Of a stretch of DNA of 64,000 nt, positions 24,952 through 33,965 are shown in pieces. The notes under the pieces were generated by a model. The model saw nothing but the letters and a program-made list of their open reading frames with translations, did not search any database and had not been told where the DNA came from. The translations under genes and the position numbers were made by a program. Position 1 is the first letter of the stretch. The number at the start of each line of letters is the position of its first letter. Origin of the DNA: Clostridium sartagoforme AAU1 (GTDB lineage: Bacteria > Bacillota > Clostridia > Clostridiales > Clostridiaceae); the NCBI RefSeq assembly GCF_000401215.1, contig NZ_ASRV01000019.1, positions 1 through 64,000 on the forward strand. The letters are read 5' to 3'.

Positions 24952-25252
24952 AAAATTTTGCGAAGCAAAATTTTTAGTTTGCAGTTCACAAGGCACAGTG
25001 CACAGTTGTTTTATTTTTTTAGGTAACAGGGAACAAGTATCAGGTAACAAGTACTAGATGTAAACTATAATTAAAAATTAAGAAACATCTACTTCAAGGT
25101 AAGCTTAGGGACAGTAGTTAGTTTTGTGTAGCAAAATAACCTTAATTTTTTCATTCTTTCATTTATAAATTGCTTTGCAATTTATATCATAACCTGTTCC
25201 CTGTTACTTTATTCCAAAAACTGTGAACTGTGAACTGTGCGCTGTGAACTGA
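24952..25252. repeat. Fold-back interspersed repeat, family B (copy 1), overlapping hom
   Basis: Nested inverted ends: GTTCACA, CACAGTTG and GGTAACAGGGAACA on the left mirror TGTTCCCTGTTAC and ACTGTGAACTGTGAACTG on the right. The core GTGTAAACTATAATTAAAA and GAAACATCTACTTCA is shared with the copy at 48196-48712. Hairpins AAAATTTTGC-GAA-GCAAAATTTT and ATAAATTGC-TTT-GCAATTTAT are inside. Confidence 0.7.
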
Positions 25253-26267
25253 AAAATGCTTCACAATTTATATTTATAATGTCTCTCAATATAGATGCTG
25301 CTGCATTCATTGTTCCTGATGCACCACCTATTACACTAATATCCCCTAATGTATCGGTACTATAAAATACACCTTTATTTTTATCATCTACACAGTATAA
25401 AGGATGACTTTTACATATTACTTCTGGTCTTACATATGCTTTTATTTGACTACCTTCTTTATATACTTTTCCTATTAACTTAATTTTATTACCTCTCTTT
25501 TTTTCATTCATTATTAAATTCTTATCTAATAAATCTATTCCCTTTATATCAATATCTTTAATACTTAAATCAGAATTCATAATAGCATTTGCTAATATTA
25601 ATATTTTTGATGCGGTATCATAACCTTGTACATCTAAATTATAGTTTGCTTCTGCAATTCCAAAGCCTATTGCCTTATTTAAAGCTTCACCATATTCAAT
25701 TTCATTTTCATACATTTCACTTAAAATATAATTGCTTGTTCCATTTAATATCCCTTCAATTGCTAGTATCTCTGCTCCAGCTAAATCAAAAGTACCAACA
25801 TTTATGGATGGAAGTGCACCTCCCGTTGTACATCCTATACCAAGGTTAACTTTATTTCTATTCGCCAAATTTTTTAGATTTTTATATTGTAATAGTATTG
25901 GTCCTTTATTTCCTGTTACTACATTAATAGAATTTTCTAGTGCTAATTTTATATGAGTTAATCCTGGTTCGCCTGTCTCTATATTAGTGTTTGTTAGTTC
26001 TACTAAAGTATCTATATCTTTATTTTTTATAATAGTATTTATATTTATATTTTCATCAAACTTATCTTTATATGTTTTTAAATTAAAATTATTTTTTATA
26101 ATTTCTTCAATATCTATTCCATTATTATTGTAAATTCCACCATCACTTTTTATTATATATTTTATTTTTATATCTAAATTCATAGATTTTAATGTATCTT
26201 TTTTATCTTGTAATAATTTTATTAAAGCTTTAGCTACTCCGCCATAGCCTAATATTCCTATATCCAT
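25209..26267 (-). CDS. hom: Homoserine dehydrogenase
   Basis: 352 residues, ribosome site GGGAGGTC. It reduces aspartate semialdehyde to homoserine. The N-terminal Rossmann motif is GILGYGGVAKAL, the substrate-binding and catalytic part includes NKGPILLQY, GTSNYILSEMYE and AEANYNLDVQGYDTASK, and the protein lacks the ACT domain of longer forms. The real family end is near INCEAF; the last 15 residues (FFSSQRTVHSSQFLE) are read from a family B repeat that has replaced the original stop. Activity may persist because the tail is outside the catalytic core. Confidence 0.9.
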   Translation of the reverse strand: MDIGILGYGGVAKALIKLLQDKKDTLKSMNLDIKIKYIIKSDGGIYNNNGIDIEEIIKNNFNLKTYKDKFDENININTIIKNKDIDTLVELTNTNIETGEPGLTHIKLALENSINVVTGNKGPILLQYKNLKNLANRNKVNLGIGCTTGGALPSINVGTFDLAGAEILAIEGILNGTSNYILSEMYENEIEYGEALNKAIGFGIAEANYNLDVQGYDTASKILILANAIMNSDLSIKDIDIKGIDLLDKNLIMNEKKRGNKIKLIGKVYKEGSQIKAYVRPEVICKSHPLYCVDDKNKGVFYSTDTLGDISVIGGASGTMNAAASILRDIININCEAFFSSQRTVHSSQFLE

Positions 26268-26385
26268 ATTCAGACCTCCCTTTAATATAATTATAACTAA
26301 GTTTCTAGTAGTATCAATTTTCTTTTTATTAATCTTGAATAATTATATATTTAATTTTATGGTTAATATAAAAATCCTTAATATA

Positions 26386-26460
26386 ATAAGGCTATCCTTC
26401 TAACTAATAAATCACACTTATTTAATGTAATTTAGCTTAGTCAGAAGTATAGCCTTTTTC
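26386..26460. terminator. Long hairpin terminator after the GntR gene
   Basis: Arms AAGGCTATCCTTCTAACTAA and TTAGTCAGAAGTATAGCCTT pair over 20 bp with two mismatches. T-rich tracts flank both sides. It probably ends the GntR operon on the minus strand. Confidence 0.7.
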
Positions 26461-26520
26461 TATTTTGTAAAAATTCTTAAATTTAAAAATTAAATTCATC
26501 CGTAATTTAAAATAATATCT

Positions 26521-27243
26521 TTATTCCTTAATTACATATCTTAAAGAATAAACCTCACTATTTACATAATCTATACCAAATTCTATAGGTTTAGAATATT
26601 GATCATAGTTTGTGGTAACTATCTCAATGACAATTGCTTTTCCTGTATCTGAAAAGAATTTAGCTTTTTCTCCTAATAATTCTACTGCTTTTAATTTTTG
26701 ATAAGAATGATTTATCTTAATATTATATTTTTTTCTCAATACATTATAAACTGATTCATTCTCAAGAACATATTGATCGAGATCAGGAAACCTATCAGAT
26801 GATATAAATATTTTTTCTATTACTACTGGATTATTATCTGCATACCTTAATCTTTCCAAAACGTAAACTTCACTATTTACAGGTATTTTTAAATTATCTG
26901 CAATATAATTATCAGCTTTAACTTTATCAAACATTAAAATTTTTGAGGAAGTTTTAAAACCTAAAGCTTCCATTGTTTCGCTCCATCCCTTAGAAACAGA
27001 GTTCATTGTTTTTTCAATATTGAACTTAGCCACAAAAGTTCCTTTACCCCTTATACGAGTTAACATCCCCTTACTAACTAAATCATCAATAGCCCTTCTT
27101 ACTGTCATACGACTTGTATTAAAAAGAGTACAGAATTCCTCTTCTGTAGGAATAATTTCTCCTTTCTCATACCTTCCATCTTTTATTTCATTCTTTATAT
27201 AATCAATAATTTCTTTATAAATAGGCTTTCCTGATTCTTTCAT
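26521..27243 (-). CDS. GntR-family regulator, HutC/UTRA type
   Basis: 240 residues, ribosome site CAGGTGAC. Residues 6-70 are the GntR winged helix (PIYKEIIDYIKNEI, TEEEFCTLFNTSRMTVRRAI, and the wing GKGTFVAK). Residues about 95-235 form a UTRA effector domain, which in this group binds sugar phosphates such as GlcN-6-P or related ligands. It is the last gene of a three-gene unit with the SIS protein and ceramidase-like hydrolase. A perfect TTTGTATATACAAA-type palindrome at the head of that unit is a probable self-regulated operator. Confidence 0.9.
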   Translation of the reverse strand: MKESGKPIYKEIIDYIKNEIKDGRYEKGEIIPTEEEFCTLFNTSRMTVRRAIDDLVSKGMLTRIRGKGTFVAKFNIEKTMNSVSKGWSETMEALGFKTSSKILMFDKVKADNYIADNLKIPVNSEVYVLERLRYADNNPVVIEKIFISSDRFPDLDQYVLENESVYNVLRKKYNIKINHSYQKLKAVELLGEKAKFFSDTGKAIVIEIVTTNYDQYSKPIEFGIDYVNSEVYSLRYVIKE

Positions 27244-27368
27244 TATCTAGTCACCTGCTTTTAAATTAATATAATTCTATATCTTTTGCCTATGTTTTAT
27301 ATTAATATAGCATATTATTAAACATTAGTTCAAATATAATATAATCTATATAATACTTATCTTAAATA

Positions 27369-28085
27369 TTAATAATATCTATTGAATAATTCATTATTAT
27401 ACTCATCTGCTCCATCTAAATTGGAACTTTTAAATACTGGTGGTTCTATTCCTGCCTTTACTAATTTATCAATAACAGCTGCTATTATAGCTTGAGCTAT
27501 TGCTATACCTGTTGCATCTGAAGTTGCTCCTATAGGTACATCAAATCCTTCTACATAAAATGCAGCGTCACCTTTTTCAGCGCAATTATCTATTACTACA
27601 TCTGCTATTTGATACATATTTTTTCCTGACTTATGTCTTGATTCAACTTTAGTAGAATGTTTAAGAGATGTTAATGCAATAACACTTGCTCCTATTTCCT
27701 TTGAATATAAACACATTTCAACAGGTACATTATTTCTTCCTGAATTAGAAACAACCATTATAGTATCATTTTTATTTACTTTATATAAATCTAGAATGCT
27801 TTTTGAATATCCATCTAATCGTTCTAAATATGTGCTTTTATTAGGCATTTCATGTAACATTAATTCTGGAGGTAATATCCCTTGTACATATGCTAATCCT
27901 CCAGCACGAATATATAATTCTTCAGCTACCATATGAGAGTGCCCTGAGCCAAATACATAAAATCTTCCACCCTTTTTACAAGATTCTACTATTAAGTCTG
28001 CTGCCTTCTCTATATTTTGACTTTGAGTTTGTTGTACTTCTTTTAGTTTTGAAATTACAAAATCTAAATACTTGTTTATTATCAT
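27369..28085 (-). CDS. SIS-domain sugar-phosphate-binding protein (UPF0309-like)
   Basis: 238 residues, ribosome site AGGGGG. A single SIS domain: GGRFYVFGSGHSHMVAEELY binds phosphosugar, MVVSNSGRNNVPVEM is the second SIS loop, and the C-terminal helix DATGIAIAQAIIAAVIDKL is typical of the UPF0309 group. Such proteins isomerise or bind hexosamine phosphates; no exact reaction is established for this group as far as I know. It lies between the ceramidase-like hydrolase and the GntR regulator, so it likely acts on the product of that pathway. Confidence 0.87.
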   Translation of the reverse strand: MIINKYLDFVISKLKEVQQTQSQNIEKAADLIVESCKKGGRFYVFGSGHSHMVAEELYIRAGGLAYVQGILPPELMLHEMPNKSTYLERLDGYSKSILDLYKVNKNDTIMVVSNSGRNNVPVEMCLYSKEIGASVIALTSLKHSTKVESRHKSGKNMYQIADVVIDNCAEKGDAAFYVEGFDVPIGATSDATGIAIAQAIIAAVIDKLVKAGIEPPVFKSSNLDGADEYNNELFNRYY

Positions 28086-28157
28086 TTATATACCCCCTAC
28101 ATAATTTAGTTAGCGTAAAATTTTTTTACACTATTTTCTTTTTAAAATCTTTATATT

Positions 28158-29444
28158 TTATTTATTATCAAAATCTTGTTTTAGCTTTTCTAATATAAAA
28201 GAAATCATCTTTTCCCCTTGTCCTCTTTTTATAATACTTGAGGAAGCTTCATAGCATTTATTATCAAAAGATTTTTCATCAGCAAAATATAAATAATATC
28301 CATTGGTATATCCTAAAATTATATTATTACCAACTTCCTTTATCTTCTTGCCTAAGCTTGAAAAAAGTTCCCCAGGTACTGTTATTAAATTCCAATTATT
28401 TATTTTTATTATATTTATTTCTACATTTAGCTTATCCATTTTACCTATATTTTTAGCAAATTTTAAATTTGTGCAAGCCCCTTCATATTGAGATTCTATT
28501 ACTCTTAAATCATTATAAGAGATTTCTTTTTTCTTAACTTCTTCTAATTTCTTTTCTAACTCATATAATATTTTTTGAGCTTCTTCAACACTATCTAAAT
28601 CTTTAATTTCTAAATCTAAATTATAATTTTTAACTTGTATATTATTTATAGGCCCTTTATATATAGGATTGCTTAAACTACTTTTAATTGCATCTGATAA
28701 ATTTTTTCCAAGCCTATCTACTTCATCAAATGATGATTCTTTTCTTGTAAATCTAGTACTTATATCACCAGCACTTCCATTAGTAAAAGTAATCATATCG
28801 TATGAATTTCCTAAATGCTTTAATACACCAGAAGGAAGATCCGCTGTAATATATAAATTTTCCTGGTTCATTATTGTTGGATGACATGAAAAATTATACA
28901 TTAATACTTTTTTACCATTATTAAGTAAAAATTCAATTGTAAATAATTCTGTATCCCAAGGAAATTTAATATTATGCCTTTCACTACATACATTATAAAC
29001 ATTTGAAATTCCTATTTGTATTTCACAATTTTCTCTATTATCTAGTGCTCCCCTTACTCCTTCTATTAATTTATTAATATAATCTTCAACTAAATTTTTA
29101 TTGTATTCTCCAAATATTTCTTCTAATCCATTAAGTATTCCATTTATATTATCAGAAACTCCCTTAGGTCCAGAGTGAGTGTGTGTAGCTCCCACAATTA
29201 AATTTCCTCTTTTTATTCCTAAGTGCTTAATTTTATCATGTAATTCTTGAATAAAATAATTATCTACACAAAGTGTATCCATTTGTATAAAGCATAATAA
29301 TTCTTCATTATTGTCAATTATTAATATTCTTGCAAATAAATCATCATGGATACCTTTTGAAGGCCTAAAATTATCATACCCTGAAAGTAACACTCCAATT
29401 TCTGGTGTTATATTTACTTGAGAAAACCCGACTTTTGTCCCCAT
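28158..29444 (-). CDS. Neutral/alkaline ceramidase-like hydrolase (short form)
   Basis: 428 residues, ribosome site AAGGGAGA, no signal peptide. The match to the neutral ceramidase N-terminal domain is clear: VGFSQVNITPEIGVLLSGYD, HDDLFARILIIDN, GATHTHSGP with zinc-type histidines, and NFSCHPTIM. Animal and Pseudomonas ceramidases are about 650-780 residues, secreted, and have a C-terminal Ig-like domain; all of that is missing here. A cytoplasmic amidase acting on an N-acyl or amide-linked sugar derivative is suggested by the SIS and GntR partners. That substrate is inference. Confidence 0.82.
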   Translation of the reverse strand: MGTKVGFSQVNITPEIGVLLSGYDNFRPSKGIHDDLFARILIIDNNEELLCFIQMDTLCVDNYFIQELHDKIKHLGIKRGNLIVGATHTHSGPKGVSDNINGILNGLEEIFGEYNKNLVEDYINKLIEGVRGALDNRENCEIQIGISNVYNVCSERHNIKFPWDTELFTIEFLLNNGKKVLMYNFSCHPTIMNQENLYITADLPSGVLKHLGNSYDMITFTNGSAGDISTRFTRKESSFDEVDRLGKNLSDAIKSSLSNPIYKGPINNIQVKNYNLDLEIKDLDSVEEAQKILYELEKKLEEVKKKEISYNDLRVIESQYEGACTNLKFAKNIGKMDKLNVEINIIKINNWNLITVPGELFSSLGKKIKEVGNNIILGYTNGYYLYFADEKSFDNKCYEASSSIIKRGQGEKMISFILEKLKQDFDNK

Positions 29445-29526
29445 ATAAAATCTCCCTTACATTATAATAAACCTTAAATTCTTTATATAATTATTTTACT
29501 TATAAATCTTTTTATATAAATTAATA

Positions 29527-29555
29527 ATTTGTATATACTATTTGTATATACAAAT
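29527..29555 (-). promoter_or_regulatory. Probable GntR operator
   Basis: ATTTGTATATACAAAT at 29540-29555 is a perfect 16-bp palindrome, and ATTTGTATATAC is repeated at 29527-29538, 13 bp away. The site is 85 bp before the first gene of the GntR operon and fits the TGTATATACA-like sites used by UTRA regulators. Confidence 0.6.
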
Positions 29556-29604
29556 TATATTATCCTTTAAAATGTAAGTCAATAAGAAATAAAAAATTTT
29601 ATAC

Positions 29605-29636
29605 AAAAAAAGACTGCTGATACTTATCAGCAGTCT
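29605..29636 (-). terminator. Terminator of the PTS gene
   Basis: Perfect 12-bp stem AGACTGCTGATA/TATCAGCAGTCT with T7 on the minus strand. It separates the PTS permease from the GntR operon. A second weaker hairpin (GGAGTCATTAG/CTAATGATCC) adjoins it. Confidence 0.85.
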
Positions 29637-29690
29637 AGGAGTCATTAGCTAATCTAATGATCCTCTATTTATAGGGAAAATCAATGTATA

Positions 29691-31376
29691 TTAATCCATA
29701 TCTAGGATGTTCTTAATTTCATTTTTATATGCATCTGCTTTAGCTCCGAAAATAGCTTGAATTCCATTACCAACTTCAACAACGCCAGCTGCACCTAATG
29801 ATTTTAATTTGTCTTTATTTACATTTGCTTTATCTTTTACTTCAACTCTTAATCTAGTTATACAAGCATCAACACTAACTATATTTGCTTCTCCACCTAA
29901 TGCTTCTAAAACTGCTGGAGCCTTTTCAACTATTTCATTGCTTTTACCCTTTGAAGCTTCTTTTATATCAGCTTGAGGAATTCCAGCTTTTTCTTGGTAA
30001 TCTGCTTTAGTATAAAGTTTAGTTTCTTCTTCATTTTCATCTCTACCTGGAGTTTTTAAGTTGAACTTCTTAATGATGAATAAGAATAAGAAGTAATAAA
30101 CTACTGCATATACTAGACCAACAATTACAGCCATTATCCAGTTAGTTGGTACTCCTGCTCCCGCTGGTAATAAACCAAATAATGTGAAGTCTATTATACC
30201 ACCTGAGAATGTCATACCTATGAATACATTTAGTATATCCATTAGCATGAATGATAAACCTGCTAATAAACAGTGTACTCCGTATAATACTGGAGCAACG
30301 AATAAGAATGTAAATTCGATTGGTTCAGTAATACCTGTTAACATTGCTGTTACTGCTGCTGATACTAATAATGATCCAACAACTTTTTTCTTGCTTGGAG
30401 CTGCTGTTCTATACATTGCTAAAGCAGCTGCTGGAAGACCAAATATCATGAATGGGAATTTACCAGCCATAAATCTTGTTGTACCTGAAACTATTGTTGC
30501 CATATCTGCTGATGAAGCTCCAACTAAGCTACCCATACTTGATAATTGAGTAAAGTAAGCTGTGTTAGCTCCTGCAACTGTTTGCCATGTTCCATCTACT
30601 AATATCTTTCCTTCAACAAATGATCCAAACCAGAATGGTGTATAGAATACATGGTGTAATCCAAATGGAATTAAAGCTCTTTCAATAACTCCATAGAAGA
30701 ATGTTCCAATTGCTCCTGCATTTCTAACTAATTCAGAAAGTACTCCTATACCGTTTTGAACTATTGGCCATAAGAATGCTAAAACTGCTCCAACTAATGC
30801 CATTGCTAATGATGTTACTATAGGAACAAATCTTGATCCTGAGAAGAATCCAATAACTTGTGGTAATTGTATTGTATGATATTTATTGTGTAATATTGCT
30901 GTAACTATACCTGTTATAATACCACCAAATACTGACATATTTAATGTAAATATACCTAAGTTAGTAGTTACATAAGTACCATATGCACCAACTTCTGTAG
31001 GAGTAACAACACCTAATTGAGTTAATCCTAAAGTTAACATTGTAGAAATAACTTGGTTCATAACTATGAAACCAAATACTGAAGCTAATGCAGCTGTTCC
31101 TTTATCCTTTTTAGCTAGTCCAACAGAAACACCTACTGCGAATAATAAAGGTAAGTTACCAAATATTATATCTCCAACGTTTTTCATTATTGTTAATATT
31201 GCAGTTACAGCTGGAATAGTAACAAAAGATATAAGTGGTTGATAAACTGCTGGTGGATTGTCAAGTCCTGCTATTCCTAGTAAAGCACCACCAACTCCTA
31301 ATAAAATACCTGCTATTGGTAAAGCTGCTATCGGAAGCATGATAGCTTTACCTATTCTTTGTAAAAATTGTAGCAT
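29691..31376 (-). CDS. PTS glucose-family permease, EIICB
   Basis: 561 residues, ribosome site AAGGAGGAA. It imports and phosphorylates a hexose or amino sugar. The EIIC membrane domain (1 to about 430) has the GITEPIEFTFLFVAP active loop and about ten helices. A linker leads to the EIIB domain (about 485-561), with the phosphocysteine in VDACITRLRVEVKD. No EIIA is fused. The family includes PtsG, NagE and MalX; I cannot choose among them. Expression depends on an antiterminator-type RNA in the leader. The next operon (GntR/SIS/hydrolase) is separated by a terminator. Confidence 0.9.
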   Translation of the reverse strand: MLQFLQRIGKAIMLPIAALPIAGILLGVGGALLGIAGLDNPPAVYQPLISFVTIPAVTAILTIMKNVGDIIFGNLPLLFAVGVSVGLAKKDKGTAALASVFGFIVMNQVISTMLTLGLTQLGVVTPTEVGAYGTYVTTNLGIFTLNMSVFGGIITGIVTAILHNKYHTIQLPQVIGFFSGSRFVPIVTSLAMALVGAVLAFLWPIVQNGIGVLSELVRNAGAIGTFFYGVIERALIPFGLHHVFYTPFWFGSFVEGKILVDGTWQTVAGANTAYFTQLSSMGSLVGASSADMATIVSGTTRFMAGKFPFMIFGLPAAALAMYRTAAPSKKKVVGSLLVSAAVTAMLTGITEPIEFTFLFVAPVLYGVHCLLAGLSFMLMDILNVFIGMTFSGGIIDFTLFGLLPAGAGVPTNWIMAVIVGLVYAVVYYFLFLFIIKKFNLKTPGRDENEEETKLYTKADYQEKAGIPQADIKEASKGKSNEIVEKAPAVLEALGGEANIVSVDACITRLRVEVKDKANVNKDKLKSLGAAGVVEVGNGIQAIFGAKADAYKNEIKNILDMD

Positions 31377-31503
31377 TTATAATTCCTCCTTAAAAATTTA
31401 TATTAATAAAAATAGATTACTACAGTAGTTCATGCTACTATGGATTTATTATTTCCATTTAAGATTAAAGTTATGAAGCTTTTTATAAATAATATTAAAA
31501 AAT

Positions 31504-31584
31504 AAAAAAAGTACCAAAACCTTATAGATATATCTATATCTATAATATTTTTAGTCCTTGCCTGCATAACCAGTAACACACTAC
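31504..31584 (-). promoter_or_regulatory. Ribonucleic antiterminator (RAT) and overlapping terminator before the PTS gene
   Basis: On the minus strand GTGTTACTGGTTATGCAGGC, continuing CAAGGAC, matches the LicT/SacY/GlcT RAT pattern (TTACTG, then GCAGGCAA). It overlaps a long stem ending GGTTTTGGTACTTTTTTT. Binding of a phosphorylation-controlled antiterminator protein should block the terminator. No such protein gene is in the window. Confidence 0.75.
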
Positions 31585-31772
31585 TTATTTATTTATGTAC
31601 TTATAATATCATATGTTTTTTAAAATGTAAATGTTTTTTTGAGATTTTTTTTATTTTTTTATTCAATTAATAATACAATATAAAATTTATATTTAGAATA
31701 TACTTTTCAATTACTTTTATAAATTTTGATTATAACTCTATGAACTGGATATAATTTCAATGAGGTGATATT

Positions 31773-31868
31773 TTGGAAAATAACAACAGTTCACTTAGAA
31801 TAGATTTATCTATAATTTTATTATTAACATCCTTATTATTCTTTTTAATATATTGCTTAAGCTTATGA
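31773..31868 (+). CDS. 31-residue single-pass membrane peptide
   Basis: TTG start seven to eight bases after GAGGTGAT, then MENNNSSLRIDLSIILLLTS followed by LLFFLIYCLSL and TGA. A short polar start and one strongly hydrophobic helix, with its own terminator 25 bp on. It resembles small membrane proteins or type I toxin-like peptides; no antisense RNA is evident. Too short for homology-based assignment. Confidence 0.45.
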   Translation: MENNNSSLRIDLSIILLLTSLLFFLIYCLSL

Positions 31869-31892
31869 TAAATAAATCTTTACAGATTAGAT

Positions 31893-31932
31893 AAAGGAGT
31901 AATTTAATATTAAATTTACCCCTTCTTTTAAT
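31893..31932 (+). terminator. Terminator after the small membrane peptide
   Basis: AAAGGAGTAATTTAAT pairs with ATTAAATTTACCCCTT, with a T-rich tail. It overlaps the stop of the converging P-loop gene. Confidence 0.6.
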
Positions 31933-32437
31933 CTACATTTATACTATTCAAAAACTTATTGCAATCTTTTCTGTTATTAAAAATATATACAGATTTTTCT
32001 CTTTCCGCTTTTAGAATATTATAAAAATCATCTCTATGATTTTTATTAAAATTCCATATCCATTTCATAAATTCCATATCAAATCTCTCTGGGCATCCCT
32101 CTGACATATCCGGTCTAACCTTGCCATAATTTAATAAAGTTCTTTTTATTACACCACATATGCAGGTTATTCTTGAATAGTCTAAATATATTACAGTATC
32201 ACAGGCTTTAAGTCTTTCTTTTAAAGTTCTATCATAGTTACCGTCTATTATCCATTTATCTTTTTTTAATTCTTCTTTAAGAAAAGCATTAAACTCTTCT
32301 CTTGAAATATTTACCCAGCCTTCTTTCCAAAAAATTTTATCAAGATGAATCACTGGTAGACTAGTTTTTTTAGATAAATTTCTAGCTAATGTAGATTTTC
32401 CACTTCCACCACATCCAATAATTATAACCCTATTCAT
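31928..32437 (-). CDS. P-loop nucleotide kinase-like protein (FlaR/topology modulation family)
   Basis: 169 residues, ribosome site AAAGGAGG. Walker A is GCGGSGKST at positions 8-16. The HLDKIFWKEGW and WIIDGNYDRTL motifs are typical of the AAA_17/adenylate-kinase-like group often labelled DNA topology modulation protein FlaR. The fold is that of a small-molecule or nucleotide kinase and the label topology modulation is historical. The substrate is unknown. Probably co-transcribed with nothing else on the downstream side. Confidence 0.82.
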   Translation of the reverse strand: MNRVIIIGCGGSGKSTLARNLSKKTSLPVIHLDKIFWKEGWVNISREEFNAFLKEELKKDKWIIDGNYDRTLKERLKACDTVIYLDYSRITCICGVIKRTLLNYGKVRPDMSEGCPERFDMEFMKWIWNFNKNHRDDFYNILKAEREKSVYIFNNRKDCNKFLNSINVD

Positions 32438-32481
32438 ACCTTAGCCTCCTTTGTGCATTCATAGTCCTCTTCCTATATAAG

Positions 32482-32676
32482 CTAATTATTTATCTCATTT
32501 ACATATTTCTCTAAATCATTTCCCGCGATTTTCTTTAAATCTTCTGTGTTCGAAACATGATTTCCACAGTTATTTCCACAGTATATACCTTTCTTTATTG
32601 GTGCAATTAAAAAACCAGCTACAACACCTCCTAAAAAACATGTTATACCTAATAATGCCTTTTCTTTATTTTTCAT
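32482..32676 (-). CDS. Small membrane protein (YtxH-like)
   Basis: 64 residues with ribosome site GGTGGAG. One glycine-rich membrane helix (ALLGITCFLGGVVAGFLIAPI) is followed by KKG and a short soluble tail with two cysteines (CGNNCGN). This layout is like YtxH-family stress proteins, though much shorter. It lies 44 bp before the P-loop kinase gene in the same direction. Confidence 0.6.
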   Translation of the reverse strand: MKNKEKALLGITCFLGGVVAGFLIAPIKKGIYCGNNCGNHVSNTEDLKKIAGNDLEKYVNEINN

Positions 32677-32831
32677 CTATTTCTCCACCATCCTTTTATA
32701 TTCTAATACTTTGTTTGCTCTATAATATAGTTATATAATTATACCATATCATTATACATTTTTATCCATATAGAACTTTATTTTATCATTGCTATTAATA
32801 AATCTATTAACCTACCATTAAATATAAAATA

Positions 32832-32864
32832 AAATGGAGCTGTCTACACAACAGCTCCACTTTA
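32832..32864. terminator. Terminator of the AraC-type gene
   Basis: Perfect stem TGGAGCTGT/ACAGCTCCA with A and T tracts, directly after the AraC-type stop on the minus strand. Confidence 0.8.
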
Positions 32865-32865
32865 T

Positions 32866-33726
32866 TTATTTCTTTTCAACTGGTATCCATATCTCACAAA
32901 AGCAATCTGTATTATTTTCTTCTTTATATAATTCAAAATCAATATCATCTAACATAACATATTCTGAGCCTGGTAGAAATTCATTAAATATTCTATTCCA
33001 CATTTCACCAATACATTTTTCATCTTCTCCTATGCACTTAAAAACTCCCCATAATGTTGGCTTTACATCCCATACCACAAATCCTTCTGGTATATCACCA
33101 CCACAATATTCCATAGCGATTCCATAATCAAAATATTTACTTTCTTTAGATATAGGCTTACAAGCTCCATAAATGTCCTGTTTTTTTGTATTACTTTTTA
33201 ATTGCTTTAGAACTCCACTTTCTGCACATTCATTCCAAAAATTAGGTATATCCCTATTATCTTCTTCTGAAATTGACTCAACTCTAAACTCCTTAACCTT
33301 TGTTAGTAACTTAAAACTCTCTTTTTTTACAATCTTATAATCCATAATTGTTCCACCTTCCAATGAAATTTTTATTATAAGGCGATTAAAAGATTTTAAT
33401 TCCATTCCAGAACGTCTTGCTATACTGGGGGTTACTCCATGAAATCTCATAAATGCTTTCGAAAAACTCTCTGGAGAATCATATCCATACTTTAATGAAA
33501 TATCTAAAACTTTAGCATCCGACATAGAAATTTCTTGTCCAGCCATAGACAATCGTCTTTTTCTTATATATTCGTTAGCCGTTATACCTGTTATCATGCT
33601 AAATAATCTATGAAAATGATAATTTGACATGTAAACATATCTTGCTACATCCTCATAATTAATGTCTTCTAAAATGTTACTTTCCATATAGTCAATTGAT
33701 TTTTGTATACTTTGGATATAATCCAT
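32866..33726 (-). CDS. AraC-family regulator with GyrI-like effector domain
   Basis: 286 residues. The N-terminal AraC double helix-turn-helix (about 5-105) contains NYEDVARYVYMSNYHFHRLF and KVLDISLKYGYDSPESFSKAF. The C-terminal half (about 125-286) is a GyrI-like/SOUL small-molecule-binding domain (FKLLTKVKEFRVES, PEGFVVWDVKPTLWGVFKCI, CFCEIWIPVEKK). Proteins of this type often sense cationic drugs or toxic compounds (BltR/Rob style). No transporter is next to it, so targets are unknown. Confidence 0.88.
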   Translation of the reverse strand: MDYIQSIQKSIDYMESNILEDINYEDVARYVYMSNYHFHRLFSMITGITANEYIRKRRLSMAGQEISMSDAKVLDISLKYGYDSPESFSKAFMRFHGVTPSIARRSGMELKSFNRLIIKISLEGGTIMDYKIVKKESFKLLTKVKEFRVESISEEDNRDIPNFWNECAESGVLKQLKSNTKKQDIYGACKPISKESKYFDYGIAMEYCGGDIPEGFVVWDVKPTLWGVFKCIGEDEKCIGEMWNRIFNEFLPGSEYVMLDDIDFELYKEENNTDCFCEIWIPVEKK

Positions 33727-33794
33727 CTTTATCTCACCTCATGTATTTATTGTAAGGTATTAAAATTTATAAATCCTAGCTAAGTTTGCTCAAA

Positions 33795-33850
33795 TTTGTC
33801 CAAATGGTTTATCTAAATTTAAGTTTTACGGAGTAAAACATACTCAATGT
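33795..33850. repeat. Partial interspersed repeat related to family A
   Basis: CCAAATGGTTTATCTAAATT is nearly identical to CCAAATGTTTATCTAAATTT near 3210. It is followed by a 7-bp hairpin GTTTTAC-GGA-GTAAAAC. It lies between AraC and cobB. Confidence 0.4.
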
Positions 33851-33965
33851 CAATTATTCATTTTATAAATTACTTTTTAATCTACTATAATTATATCAGA
33901 ATACAAATAATGAAATATAGTTATCCTATGATATAATAAATAAAAATAATGTTGGAGATGATTTT

